Of a stretch of 64,000 nucleotides of DNA, positions 9,327 through 22,019 are shown in pieces. Source of the stretch: Sphingomonas sp. Leaf67 (GTDB taxonomy: Bacteria; Pseudomonadota; Alphaproteobacteria; Sphingomonadales; Sphingomonadaceae); NCBI RefSeq assembly GCF_001421965.1, contig NZ_LMLP01000003.1, positions 70,093 to 134,092 on the forward strand, read 5' to 3'. The notes beneath the pieces were generated by a model that was given only the letters and a program-made list of their open reading frames with translations, did not search any database and was not told the DNA's origin. The first letter of the stretch is position 1. Every line of letters begins with the position of its first letter. A program made the position numbers and the translations under genes.

Positions 9327-9823
9327 GCCGCTGCCTCCACGCTGTGCCGGATCGCATCGATGATGCCGTTATGCGCGCCGCACCGGCACAGATTGCCGCT
9401 CATCCGCTCCTGCACCTCTTCGCGGTTCAGCGTGACGGTGGCGGTCAGGTCGACGGAGACGTTGCTCGGCACGCCGCGCTTCGCCTCGGCAATCATGCCC
9501 AGCGCCGAACAGATCTGGCCGGGCGTGCAATAGCCGCACTGGAACCCGTCATGCTCGATGAACGCCTGTTGCAGCGGGTGCAGCGCGTCGCCCTGCCCCA
9601 CCCCCTCGATGGTCGTGATCGACAGTCCGTCATATTGCACCGCCAGCGCGAGGCACGACAGAATGCGCTCGCCATCGGCCAGTACGGTACACGCCCCGCA
9701 CGCCCCCTGGTTGCAGCCCTTCTTGGTACCGGTCAGGTGTAGCGTCTCGCGCAGATGGTCGAGCAGCGAGGTGCGGGGATCGGCCGGCGGCGCGACCGCC
9801 ACCCCGTTGATGATGAGCGACAC
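9323..9823 (-). CDS. 2Fe-2S subunit of aldehyde/xanthine oxidoreductase (PaoA-like)
   Basis: 166 residues with two cysteine sets. GCNQGACGACTV with a later Cys binds the plant-ferredoxin-type cluster, and CGYCTPGQ plus NLCRCGAH binds the second cluster of the [2Fe-2S]-binding helical domain. It begins with GTG at 9823, preceded by GGAG seven bases upstream. Unlike E. coli PaoA it has no twin-arginine leader, so this complex is probably cytoplasmic. First gene of the three-gene operon. Confidence 0.92.
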   Translation of the reverse strand: MSLIINGVAVAPPADPRTSLLDHLRETLHLTGTKKGCNQGACGACTVLADGERILSCLALAVQYDGLSITTIEGVGQGDALHPLQQAFIEHDGFQCGYCTPGQICSALGMIAEAKRGVPSNVSVDLTATVTLNREEVQERMSGNLCRCGAHNGIIDAIRHSVEAAA

Positions 9824-10029
9824 GCATGTCTCCGTCGGAATGGCTGGATCGCATCAGGCTATCACAGCCCGAATAATTGAAAAGCCGCGATTTTTGGTAC
9901 TGCCGGCACCATGGGCCGCTACCCGATATGGCGTATTCCCGGTATGGCGCTTCCCCGGCATCCTGCGCGCGGTCCGATCCAGGCTGGCCGAGGCCACCGC
10001 CCCGCACCACCAACCAGAGGAAAGCCGCC

Positions 10030-10632
10030 ATGCCGGATGCCAGGCTGTTGCGTACCTTCACCCGCAAACGCTTCGATCCTTCGCGGATGCGGATCGATCC
10101 CGCCCGCCTCGCGGTGCTGCGCGATACGCGGGCCGCGCGGATCGCCGCGCTGCTGGGATCGCGCGAACCCTATAAGCTCGACGCTCCATGGCTGACGCTG
10201 CGTCCCGACCAACCGATCGTGCCGGGCAAGGGCTGGGTCGAATATGTCAGCCCCAGTTCGGTCGGCATGGGGCAGTTCGCCGATGGCAGCTATATGTATG
10301 CCGCATTCGACCTGATCTTTCGCAAGGATATGCCGTCCTCCTATTCGGTCGAACGGCCGCAGGTGCTGATCCGGCTGGTCGACCCGCCGACGGCGACGAT
10401 GCTGATCGAGGTCGACATTCACTGCTACGACTTTCCTCCCGGCGATCCGGAATTCGAGATTCAGGCGGCGAACAACCAGATCATGACTATTTCCGAAGGG
10501 CATCGCGAGACGATCATGTTCGTGATGCGCGATTTCGCATCGATCCAGTCTGCATGGGCCGATGGCGAGAAATTCTGGGATCGCGACGGCAACTGGGCCT
10601 TTTTCGAAGCGCGGATCAGCGCGATCGACTGA
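10030..10632 (+). CDS. Conserved protein of unknown function
   Basis: 200-residue soluble protein starting at ATG 10030, with AGAGGAAAG as ribosome site. The N-terminus is arginine-rich (LLRTFTRKRFDPSRMR). The rest is rich in aromatic and acidic residues (YVSPSSVGMGQFADGSYMY, DIHCYDFPPGD) and may form a beta-sandwich. No catalytic motif, signal peptide or membrane helix is seen and I do not recognise the family. It stands alone, and the next gene is convergent. Confidence 0.7.
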   Translation: MPDARLLRTFTRKRFDPSRMRIDPARLAVLRDTRAARIAALLGSREPYKLDAPWLTLRPDQPIVPGKGWVEYVSPSSVGMGQFADGSYMYAAFDLIFRKDMPSSYSVERPQVLIRLVDPPTATMLIEVDIHCYDFPPGDPEFEIQAANNQIMTISEGHRETIMFVMRDFASIQSAWADGEKFWDRDGNWAFFEARISAID

Positions 10633-10647
10633 CGACGGGCGGGCGCG

Positions 10648-11463
10648 TCACAGCGGCGCGCCGGTCACCCCGCTGACGAAACCCGGTCCCCAGAAGCGCG
10701 TCACGAATACCCATGTCGCCAGCACGATGAACAGGCTGGCGGCGACCAGCCCCGCGACCGCAACGACCATCGCGGCGCTATTGGCCGGGCGACGCCGCGC
10801 CCGGAGGAACAGTTCGGCGACCAGCAGATTGGGCAGGTAGAAGGCGAACGCCATCACCGCGTCGAACGGACCGTGGAAATCGCTGGCATGCCCCGCCTTC
10901 CCCATGGTCAGGAACCACAGGCCATATTCCATCCGGTACAGCCAGGATCCGATCACCAGCGCGAACAGGCGGATCGCCCATGCCCGGTGCGCCTCGATCC
11001 GTCCGGTCCACGCCCGCTGCCACGCCAGCACCGCCGCGCCGAAGACCAGCAGGCCGTACAGGCCGAAGCCGACATCCATCACGATCCCGCCGATCGTGCC
11101 GCGCGTGGCGATGAAGCCCAGCCCCCCTGCCCCGGCCACCGCCGCCGCGACGACATAGACGCGGCCCAGCCACCGATGCAGCGCCGGCCACGCGGCCCGC
11201 AGGCGTCCGATCAACTGGATCGGGCCGAACAGCAGCAACACGCCGCCCGCGACGAAATGCGCGCCGATCGCCACCGTGCCGACCGGTCCCGCACGGTCGA
11301 AGAGCGCGGGCAGCGACGCGTTCCATTGCTCCGGATTGCCGCGCAGCGCCGCGCCGCCGAAGAACGCGACGATATACGCGCCGAACAGCGCCGCGCTGAT
11401 CCATGTCACCACGACCAGCAGCGTCGCCGCCCATCGTACCGCGTATTGCCCCGTCGTCCCCAT
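10648..11463 (-). CDS. DUF2306 multi-pass membrane protein
   Basis: 271 residues with about seven to eight hydrophobic helices. The motif HRWLGRVYV followed by conserved arginine/histidine (EAHRAWAIRLFAL) is typical of DUF2306, inner-membrane proteins with a cytochrome-b561-like helix pattern and unknown function. Conserved histidines could bind haem, but this is inference. It is divergent from the exonuclease gene and converges on the upstream unknown gene. Confidence 0.75.
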   Translation of the reverse strand: MGTTGQYAVRWAATLLVVVTWISAALFGAYIVAFFGGAALRGNPEQWNASLPALFDRAGPVGTVAIGAHFVAGGVLLLFGPIQLIGRLRAAWPALHRWLGRVYVVAAAVAGAGGLGFIATRGTIGGIVMDVGFGLYGLLVFGAAVLAWQRAWTGRIEAHRAWAIRLFALVIGSWLYRMEYGLWFLTMGKAGHASDFHGPFDAVMAFAFYLPNLLVAELFLRARRRPANSAAMVVAVAGLVAASLFIVLATWVFVTRFWGPGFVSGVTGAPL

Positions 11464-11509
11464 CGCGGCACCCTTACGCTGGCCCGGATGGTCATGCTAT
11501 GGCGACGCG

Positions 11510-12358
11510 GTGTCCGTGCCTTCCGTTCCGCCCGTCGATTTCGTCGTCATCGATGTCGAAACCGCCTGTTCGCGCGTCAGCAGCATCTGCCAGATCGGCA
11601 TCGTCGGCTTTCGGGACGGCATCGAAGTCTTCGCCTATGAAACGCTGCTCGATCCTTGCGACGAATTCTTCCCGTCGAACGTCCGCATCCACGGCATCAC
11701 CAGCGACCATGTCCATGGCAAACCCAATTTCGCCGACATTCATGTGACGGTCGGCAGCTATCTAACGGGGCAGGTGACGGTCGCCCATTCGTCGTTCGAC
11801 AAGAGCGCGCTGGCCGCCGCCTGTGCGCAGCACGGCCTGCCCCCGATCGAGACGCGCTGGCTCGACAGCGTCGGCGTCGCCCGCCGCGCGTGGCCCGAAT
11901 TGCCCAGCCACCGCCTGAACATCCTGACCAAATTCCTGAAACTGCGCCACAAGCACCACGACGCGCTCAGCGACGCACGGGCGGCGGGCATGGTCGTCGT
12001 CCGTGCCATGGCGCATACCGGCCACGACCTTGCCACCCTGTTCGCGCCCGCGCCCAAACGGGGTTCCGCGCCCAGGGCGGCCGGCGATGGCCCGCTGAAG
12101 GGGCAGCGCATCGCCCTGATCGGTGCGACCCGCGACGGTCCGCTTGCCCATCGGCTTGCGGGCCTCGGCGCGCGGATCGTGGCCGGCGTCGGTACGACCA
12201 CGACGCTGCTGGTGATCGGCAATGCCCAGACCTTTGGCCGGTTCGTCCACGCCCATGCCGATTATCGCCGCGCGGAAGAACTCAACCGCGCCGGTGCCGC
12301 GATCGAGATCGTCGAGGAAGATGTGCTGCTGGCGCGATTGGAAGCGGTGGCCGCCTAA
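11510..12358 (+). CDS. DEDDh 3'-5' exonuclease with C-terminal BRCT-like domain
   Basis: 282 residues. The N-terminal domain (about 8-170) is a DnaQ-like RNase T fold exonuclease: FVVIDVET supplies the first D and E, TVAHSSFD the second D, and HHDALSDA the histidine and last D. The C-terminal part (about 190-282, LKGQRIALIGAT...GVGTTTTLLVIG) resembles a BRCT domain as in DNA ligase or DNA polymerase III epsilon-like proteins, suggesting a repair or processing role. It starts with GTG at 11510 or 11516, since no in-frame ATG exists nearby. Divergent from the DUF2306 gene. Confidence 0.82.
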   Translation: MSVPSVPPVDFVVIDVETACSRVSSICQIGIVGFRDGIEVFAYETLLDPCDEFFPSNVRIHGITSDHVHGKPNFADIHVTVGSYLTGQVTVAHSSFDKSALAAACAQHGLPPIETRWLDSVGVARRAWPELPSHRLNILTKFLKLRHKHHDALSDARAAGMVVVRAMAHTGHDLATLFAPAPKRGSAPRAAGDGPLKGQRIALIGATRDGPLAHRLAGLGARIVAGVGTTTTLLVIGNAQTFGRFVHAHADYRRAEELNRAGAAIEIVEEDVLLARLEAVAA

Positions 12359-12410
12359 CCCTTCCGTGCCACGGACCCCGCGGGAGGTCGGGTTCCAGCC
12401 CACCACCTCC

Positions 12411-12504
12411 GTCATTCCCGCGCAGGCGGGAATCCATCTGCGCCGACGTTCGCGATGGAGACGCAGCCAGAGCGTCTATGGGTCCCCGCCTGCGCGGGGA
12501 TGAC
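12411..12504. repeat. REP-like inverted repeat, type 1 copy A
   Basis: Two 27-base arms (12411-12437 and 12478-12504) are inverted copies with three mismatches. Each contains the small palindrome CCCGCGCAGGCGGG. A second copy with the same core lies at 48815-48896. This is the layout of REP/REPIN elements and may also act as a terminator for the exonuclease gene. Confidence 0.8.
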
Positions 12505-12586
12505 GATTGAGGCGATCAACCGAGCAGCCGGCCGGCTTCCCAGCTAACCCCTTGTCCCCCTTCCCCCCAACGGCAATGATGCCGCG

Positions 12587-16788
<4,202 letters not shown>

Positions 16789-16799
16789 TCGTCGGGATC

Positions 16800-16835
16800 G
16801 GCGGGGAGCAGACAACGGCTCCCCGCCATTTTTTT
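16800..16835 (+). terminator. Intrinsic terminator of katG
   Basis: Ten-base perfect stem (16800-16809 with 16818-16827), 8-base loop, then ATTTTTTT. Classic rho-independent form. Confidence 0.92.
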
Positions 16836-16857
16836 GGGGGCGGTTGCTACGTAACCG

Positions 16858-17196
16858 CTATCGGGCAACCGGGTACCGCGAAGTGCGCCGGCCACGCTTG
16901 ATCTGGCGCACCGCAGCGAGCTGCCCGGTCAGGATCGCGATCGCATCCGCCTCCTGCACGCTCAACGTCTCCATCGGCACATGCTTCAATAGAACTTCCA
17001 GCACGTCGCCGATCCGGCCGATCTGTCGGCCATAGCTTCCGACATCGTCCAATATCTGCTGTTCGACTTCGGGCGCGGGTGTACTGCCCAGCTGAATGTT
17101 CACGAACCCGATCTGGGCACCTTGCTGATAGAAGCGCCACGGATTGATCGCCTGGATCAACTGCTCCGGTGCTATCGCATAGGTCAGGGTTTTCAT
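16858..17196 (-). CDS. Conserved hypothetical protein
   Basis: 112-residue soluble protein starting at ATG 17196 with GGAG upstream. It contains YAIAPEQLIQAINPWRFYQQ and a later IGRIGDVLEVLLKHVP helix, and ends in a basic RQIKRGRRTSRY tail. It appears mostly helical. No known motif, function unrecognised. Divergent from parA; the 188 bases between them should hold both promoters. Confidence 0.65.
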   Translation of the reverse strand: MKTLTYAIAPEQLIQAINPWRFYQQGAQIGFVNIQLGSTPAPEVEQQILDDVGSYGRQIGRIGDVLEVLLKHVPMETLSVQEADAIAILTGQLAAVRQIKRGRRTSRYPVAR

Positions 17197-17384
17197 CGTG
17201 CATCTCCGCTTCCGGGGGGTCGGTACAGATACGCGCGCCCTGTTGTTCATTACCGGCCTGATCCGGTCAAGGTTGCGCTGAGCGAAACCAGCCACTGAAC
17301 TTTCCGCTGATTACGCTTGCTCGATTGAAGCACGTGATGGCATATACCTGCCGACAAGCTTCAAACTGCGGATCGGACCCAAAC

Positions 17385-18581
17385 ATGAATGCAATCGTCG
17401 CCCAGATCGGCGATCTTGCCGATGCCGGCGAGCGGATGATCGAACGGCTGCGGCGCAAGGCATTCCTGCCCGAAAGCCGCAAGGCACTCACCGTCCGCTT
17501 CGGCATTGCTGAAGCCGCGCAATTGCTCGGCTGTTCGACCAACCGCATCCGCATGGCCGAAGACGATGGCCGCCTGCCCCCCGCCCCCGCCGCCGAAAAC
17601 GGCCGTCGCCTCGGCTATAATGTCGAGGAATTGCTGCACATGCGGCAGGTGCTCGGCGCCTCCCCCGCCCGCGCACCGCTCGACGTGCCGGCGATCATCG
17701 CCGTGCAGAACTTCAAGGGCGGCGTCGGGAAATCGACGGTAACCACGCATCTTGCCCATTATTTCGCCGTGCAGGGGTATCGCGTGCTGGTCGTCGATTG
17801 CGACAGCCAGGCGACGACGACGACGCTGTTCGGCTTCAACCCGCATTTCAACATCACGCGTGAAGAGACGCTCTACCCCTATCTCTCGATCGATCCGACG
17901 CAGAACGACCTGTCCTATGCGGTCAAATCGACGTCGTGGCCGAATGTCGACCTGATCCCGTCGAACCTCGAACTGTTCGACGTCGAATATGAACTGGCGG
18001 CGTCGGGATCGGACGGGCAATCGGTGCTTGCCGCGCGGTTTCGTAAGCTAAAACAAGGGCTTATCGACCTTTCCCGACACTATGACATCGTCCTACTCGA
18101 TCCGCCGCCCGCGCTCGGTACGATCAGTCTGGCGGTGATGCAGGCCGCGAACGCGCTGCTGGTGCCGCTCGCGGCGACCACGCCCGATTTCTGTTCGACG
18201 GTACAATTCCTGTCGATGATGGATCAGGTGTTGCAACAACTGGGCGGCGCCGGAATCGAGGTCGATTACAGCTTCGTCCGGCTGATCTGTTCGAAGTTCG
18301 ACGGCAATGATCCCAGCCACGCGATGGTCCGCGCGATCATGGAACAGAGCTTCGGCCCGGCGCTCCTGCCCGTTCCGATCCTCGAATCGGCGGAGATCAG
18401 TCACGCGGCGATGCGGATGATGACCGTCTACGAACTTGAAAAGCCGATCGGCACGCCCAAGACGCACAAACGCTGTCGCGCCAATCTGGACGAGGCGTTG
18501 GGACAGATCGAGCAACTGGTCCGGCAGGGGTGGGGACGTGTCGCACCGGCGGGGGAAGAGGTGCTGTATGCGGCGGTTTGA
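17385..18581 (+). CDS. parA: ParA-family partition ATPase with N-terminal helix-turn-helix
   Basis: 398 residues. The N-terminal 100 contain a MerR-like helix-turn-helix (GIAEAAQLLGCSTNRIRMAE), as in type Ia plasmid ParA/RepA proteins that repress their own promoter. The ATPase has the deviant Walker A KGGVGKST, switch I DCDSQATTT and Walker B IVLLDPPPALG. It moves replicon copies apart by ATP-driven patterning on the nucleoid together with ParB bound at parS. The start at 17385 (MNAIV) is chosen over an earlier codon at 17325, though its ribosome site is weak. First gene of the parA-parB-parS-repA module. Confidence 0.95.
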   Translation: MNAIVAQIGDLADAGERMIERLRRKAFLPESRKALTVRFGIAEAAQLLGCSTNRIRMAEDDGRLPPAPAAENGRRLGYNVEELLHMRQVLGASPARAPLDVPAIIAVQNFKGGVGKSTVTTHLAHYFAVQGYRVLVVDCDSQATTTTLFGFNPHFNITREETLYPYLSIDPTQNDLSYAVKSTSWPNVDLIPSNLELFDVEYELAASGSDGQSVLAARFRKLKQGLIDLSRHYDIVLLDPPPALGTISLAVMQAANALLVPLAATTPDFCSTVQFLSMMDQVLQQLGGAGIEVDYSFVRLICSKFDGNDPSHAMVRAIMEQSFGPALLPVPILESAEISHAAMRMMTVYELEKPIGTPKTHKRCRANLDEALGQIEQLVRQGWGRVAPAGEEVLYAAV

Positions 18582-18724
18582 CAGCGCGCAGCGCGGGGCG
18601 GAGGCGCTGAAAGCGCCAACCGCTCTCAAACCGCCCGGCCGGCGGGCACCAGGCTCGACCGACGCGTTGGCGAAGGCCAATGCGGCGCGCGTAACAAACT
18701 ACCCCATCCACAAGGCCCATCCCC

Positions 18725-19768
18725 ATGGCGCGTAAGCAATCCGATTACCTCGCCGCGCTGCTGTCCGACGAAGCCCCGCAGCCTGCCGACGCCCCCCCTG
18801 CCCCGGCCGAGCGCGGCTCCGATCGCCTGCGCGGTACGACCCTGCTCGGCCGGGAATCCGCGCTCGCCCGCGTCGCATCGGGTGAGGTTCGTCAGGTCAC
18901 GCAGCTGCTGCTCGACCCGGCCCGCATCCGCATCTGGCCGGGCAATGCCCGCTCCTACGCGCATCTGACCGAGGCGAGCTGCCGCGAACTGATCGATTCG
19001 ATCATTGCGGAGGGTGGGCAGAAGGTCCCCGCCGTCGTGCGCCGTGTCGAGGGGGACGCCGCGCACGACTATGAGGTCATCGCCGGCACCCGCCGTCACT
19101 GGTCCATTTCGTGGCTGCGCGCGCACAGCTATCCCGACATGATGTTCGTGGCGCAGGTCGCGACGCTCGACGACGAAGCCGCCTTTCGCCTTGCCGATCT
19201 CGAAAACCGGGCGCGGGCCGATGTTTCGGACCTCGAACGGGCGCGCAACTATGCCGCCGCGCTCAAGACCCATTATGGCAACCACGCCTCGCGCATGGCG
19301 GATCGACTAAAGCTGTCGAAAGGCTGGCTGTCGAAGATGCTGCGCGTCGCGGCGCTGCCCGACCCGATCGTTGCCGCCTTCGCCTCGCCCGGCGATGTGC
19401 AGTTGAAGGGCGGCTACGCGCTGGCGCAGGCGCTCGACGATCGCGCCGATGCGGCGGTCATCGGCGGCGAGGCGAAGGTCCTCGCGCGCGAACAGCAGCA
19501 CCGGCGCGACAAGGGCCTGCCGCCGATCGCGACAGCCGACGTCCTGCGACGGCTGATCGACGCACCCAAGCGCGGCAAGGAGACCAAGGACCGGTTCGTG
19601 TGGACGACGCCGCACGGCCGCGTCGCGGTGACGGCGCAGACGATCAATCGACAGGGGGTGACGATGCGGCTTCATGCCGGATCGGGTCTCGGCAACGACG
19701 AAATGGCCGAAATGGTGCGTCAGGCGCTGCGCGAACTGGAAGCCGACGGTCGCGGACTGCAACGGTGA
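18725..19768 (+). CDS. parB: ParB-family partition protein
   Basis: 347 residues. The CTPase/N-terminal ParB domain contains ARSYAHLTEASCRELIDSI and the GxxRxxA-like box as VIAGTRRHWS. A helix-turn-helix at about 190-215 (HASRMADRLKLSKGWLSK) binds parS, and the C-terminal part is for dimerisation. It starts 143 bases after parA. Two perfect palindromes lie just after its stop. It loads on them and stimulates ParA. Confidence 0.93.
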   Translation: MARKQSDYLAALLSDEAPQPADAPPAPAERGSDRLRGTTLLGRESALARVASGEVRQVTQLLLDPARIRIWPGNARSYAHLTEASCRELIDSIIAEGGQKVPAVVRRVEGDAAHDYEVIAGTRRHWSISWLRAHSYPDMMFVAQVATLDDEAAFRLADLENRARADVSDLERARNYAAALKTHYGNHASRMADRLKLSKGWLSKMLRVAALPDPIVAAFASPGDVQLKGGYALAQALDDRADAAVIGGEAKVLAREQQHRRDKGLPPIATADVLRRLIDAPKRGKETKDRFVWTTPHGRVAVTAQTINRQGVTMRLHAGSGLGNDEMAEMVRQALRELEADGRGLQR

Positions 19769-19785
19769 GCGGCGGGGCGGTGCCG

Positions 19786-19801
19786 GTTTCCCCGGGGAAA
19801 C
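19786..19801. promoter_or_regulatory. parS: parS-like centromere site 1
   Basis: Perfect 16-base palindrome GTTTCCCCGGGGAAAC directly after parB. It fits the GTT...AAC outer pattern of alphaproteobacterial parS sites and occurs again 47 bases downstream. Confidence 0.78.
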
Positions 19802-19832
19802 ATCGCCCGTCCCTGCCCTGCCCGCTTCCCAA

Positions 19833-19848
19833 GTTTCCCCGGGGAAAC
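19833..19848. promoter_or_regulatory. parS: parS-like centromere site 2
   Basis: Second exact copy of GTTTCCCCGGGGAAAC, 47 bases from the first (start to start) and 20 bases before the repA start codon. Besides partition, ParB binding here could influence repA expression. Confidence 0.78.
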
Positions 19849-19868
19849 CCGCCATCGGACCCGATCGA

Positions 19869-21047
19869 ATGACCCGCGCCACGCCCGAAAAGATCCCCGA
19901 ACAGTTCGACCTGTTCCTCCCCTATCTCGCCGACATGCCGCTGCGCGATCAGCGCGAGATGATGGAGCGGCCGTTCTTCAGCCTTGCGAAGACCAAGCGG
20001 CTCAAGCCGATCGACTATCGCAGTCCCGACGGGAAGCTGTGGGTCCATGTCTCCGCCAATGCCGATTACGGCATGGCAACGATCTGGGACGCCGACATCC
20101 TGATCTATTGCGCCAGCGTGCTGGCCGATATGGCGCGGCGCGGCGTCAACGACGTGCCGCGCAAGCTGCACCTGATGCCCTATGACCTGTTGCGCGCGAT
20201 CGGACGGCCGACGACCGGCCGCGCCTATGAGTTGCTCGGGCAGGCGCTCGATCGATTGGTGGCGACGACGATCAAGACCAATATCCGTGCCGAGAACCGG
20301 CGCGAGGCGACGTTCAGCTGGCTCGATGGCTGGACCCAGTTGGTCGATGAAAAAACCGAACGCTCGCGGGGCATGACGATCGAACTGTCGAACTGGTTTT
20401 GGGAAGGCGTGATGATGACCGGCGGCGTGCTGTCGATCGACCGCGCCTATTTCGATCTGACCGGCGGGCGCGAACGCTGGCTGTACCGCGTCGCGCGCAA
20501 ACATGCCGGCGGGGCCGGCGAGGCCGGTTTCGCGATCTCGATGCCTACCCTGTTCGAAAAATCGGGTGCCGAGGGCCAGTATCGCCGCTTCAAATTCGAA
20601 ATCGCGAAGATCGCGGAACGCAACGAGCTGCCGGGCTATTCGTTAACGCTCGAACAACCCGTCGACAAGCGCGAGCCACTGCTGCGGATGCGCCGCCGAG
20701 CCGGGGGGGCCGCGCGCACCACCGTCGTCGGCGCGCCCCCTGCCCCCGCCCCGGTCGCCACGCCCGCGCCGTCCCCCGAACGGACCGAGGAACTGGTCGA
20801 TGCTGCCGCCCTGATCCGGGCCTCGATCAGGGGACTGGCGAACCGGGCGACCCAAGGCGAAATCACGCCGCAGACGCTGTCGCTGCTCCGCAATGAATGT
20901 CCGGGCTGGGATTATCAGACGCTGCACGCCGAATTCCGCGCTTGGATCGAAGCCGACAGCACCCGGACCCCGGTCAGCTATCAGGCGGCGTTTATCGGCT
21001 ATGTCCGGCGTTGGGATGCACAACACCGACATGAACTCGGCCGGTAA
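19869..21047 (+). CDS. repA: Plasmid replication initiator protein RepA (RPA family)
   Basis: 392 residues. The core (about 10-270, from EQFDLFLPYLADMPLRDQRE through RERWLYRVARKHAGG) is the replication initiator protein A family used by alphaproteobacterial plasmids, with winged-helix domains that bind iterons. A proline/alanine-rich linker (about 285-305) joins a C-terminal helical domain of about 80 residues. ATG at 19869 follows the second parS-like palindrome. It opens the origin at the iteron array located downstream. Together with parA and parB it forms a complete replication and segregation unit. Confidence 0.92.
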   Translation: MTRATPEKIPEQFDLFLPYLADMPLRDQREMMERPFFSLAKTKRLKPIDYRSPDGKLWVHVSANADYGMATIWDADILIYCASVLADMARRGVNDVPRKLHLMPYDLLRAIGRPTTGRAYELLGQALDRLVATTIKTNIRAENRREATFSWLDGWTQLVDEKTERSRGMTIELSNWFWEGVMMTGGVLSIDRAYFDLTGGRERWLYRVARKHAGGAGEAGFAISMPTLFEKSGAEGQYRRFKFEIAKIAERNELPGYSLTLEQPVDKREPLLRMRRRAGGAARTTVVGAPPAPAPVATPAPSPERTEELVDAAALIRASIRGLANRATQGEITPQTLSLLRNECPGWDYQTLHAEFRAWIEADSTRTPVSYQAAFIGYVRRWDAQHRHELGR

Positions 21048-21050
21048 CGG

Positions 21051-21087
21051 CGGGGCAACGTAGCGGCGAGGCCCCGCCCCCCGTTCT
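21051..21087 (+). terminator. Possible terminator after repA
   Basis: CGGGGC (21051-21056) pairs with GCCCCG (21071-21076) and is followed by a C/T-rich run ending TTCTTTA. A modest hairpin. Confidence 0.4.
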
Positions 21088-21156
21088 TTATACGGCCCTT
21101 TTAACGCATACCGCCTTCGCAATGCCGGGATCGGCAAACCCGTAGAACCCCTCAAA

Positions 21157-21441
21157 CGGTCCCCGAAAGATCGACCACCCCCCGCACCCGCGTTCCCGAA
21201 GTGTCGTGCGGCCCAAGCCCCCAACAGCCAGTTGCGCATGAAATTGAATATCCCCACCCCAATTGAACGTCCCTCACCCCCACCACTGAAGAATTGATTC
21301 AATCGGGGCGGTCGATCGGGCGGTATCGGGGAGCCGTCGACACTCCGGGAACGCCGTTCGACCCTTTGGGAACGATGGACCGACACTTCGGGAACGTGAC
21401 GGCCGATCTATCGGGAACGAAGCGTCGAACTTTCAGGAACG
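21157..21441. other. Replication origin with iterons (oriV)
   Basis: Five direct 16-base iterons of consensus CGACMCTTYGGGAACG start at 21338, 21359, 21381, 21404 and 21426, spaced 21-23 bases, about two helical turns. An exact inverted copy of the third iteron lies at 21191-21206, and a degenerate inverted copy at about 21157-21173. Between them a second short tandem repeat begins AATTGAA at 21242 and 21261. AT-richer DNA follows at about 21490-21555. This fits an iteron plasmid origin recognised by the adjacent RepA, with inverted copies as likely autoregulatory or handcuffing sites. No DnaA box was identified with confidence. Confidence 0.85.
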
Positions 21442-21547
21442 CGAACACGCACGCGACTCGTGGTTGTGAGCCGGTTGGGAAGCTTATTCCGCGCCCTTAA
21501 CCTGCTAACCTTTCAATAAACCGTCTAACCATTTCGATGGCTTGATT

Positions 21548-22012
21548 TCAGGTTTTGAAAGGAGCAGCTCGACCAGCAGCAAGGCGTTTGCGGGTAAGGG
21601 GAGGGTGTTCGTACAGATCGTGCAACGCCCTGTACCGAAAGCGATTCCACCAGCGCTGCCAGCGATGTTCGGCCGCATCGTGCAGGATATGGCATCGCTG
21701 GCACAATGCAGCGAGGTTGGCGGCAGCGTTGTTTCCGGGATCATGGTCGAGATGCGCACACGCAAGCACAACACGGGTCATGCGCACGCGGGCAAGAGGC
21801 ACACGAACGGTCACGATCCGTCGTCCGCGTGGCGACCGCCAGCAACGCTCGTCGGCATCCCACCAGCGACCATCGCCCAGATGCGGCACCCGCGCCAGAT
21901 GGGGCCGGCCACATCGCTCGCAGCGGCCCCCGGCACGATCGAACCGGATCGTCGCAGACAGCTGTGTCCAGTCGATCGGGTAGAGCCAGCGATTTTCGGC
22001 ACGGATCGGCAT
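21548..22012 (-). CDS. HNH-type nuclease-like protein
   Basis: 154 residues. CERCGRPH supplies one zinc pair, and the C-terminal LACAHLDHDPGNNAAANL followed by ALCQRCHILHD is a typical HNH core with the second CxxC and catalytic histidines. The start is at ATG 22012; earlier codons run into the neighbouring gene. Such single-domain proteins are common on plasmids of this group, and DNA cleavage is the expected activity but is unproven. It begins 7 bases after the stop of the upstream small gene, so the two are probably cotranscribed. Confidence 0.8.
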   Translation of the reverse strand: MPIRAENRWLYPIDWTQLSATIRFDRAGGRCERCGRPHLARVPHLGDGRWWDADERCWRSPRGRRIVTVRVPLARVRMTRVVLACAHLDHDPGNNAAANLAALCQRCHILHDAAEHRWQRWWNRFRYRALHDLYEHPPLTRKRLAAGRAAPFKT

Positions 22013-22019
22013 GTCGATT

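Noticed and set aside
21548..22012. HNH protein considered as a group II intron or homing endonuclease
   Set aside because: No intron RNA structure or interrupted gene is visible around it; only the HNH core is seen.
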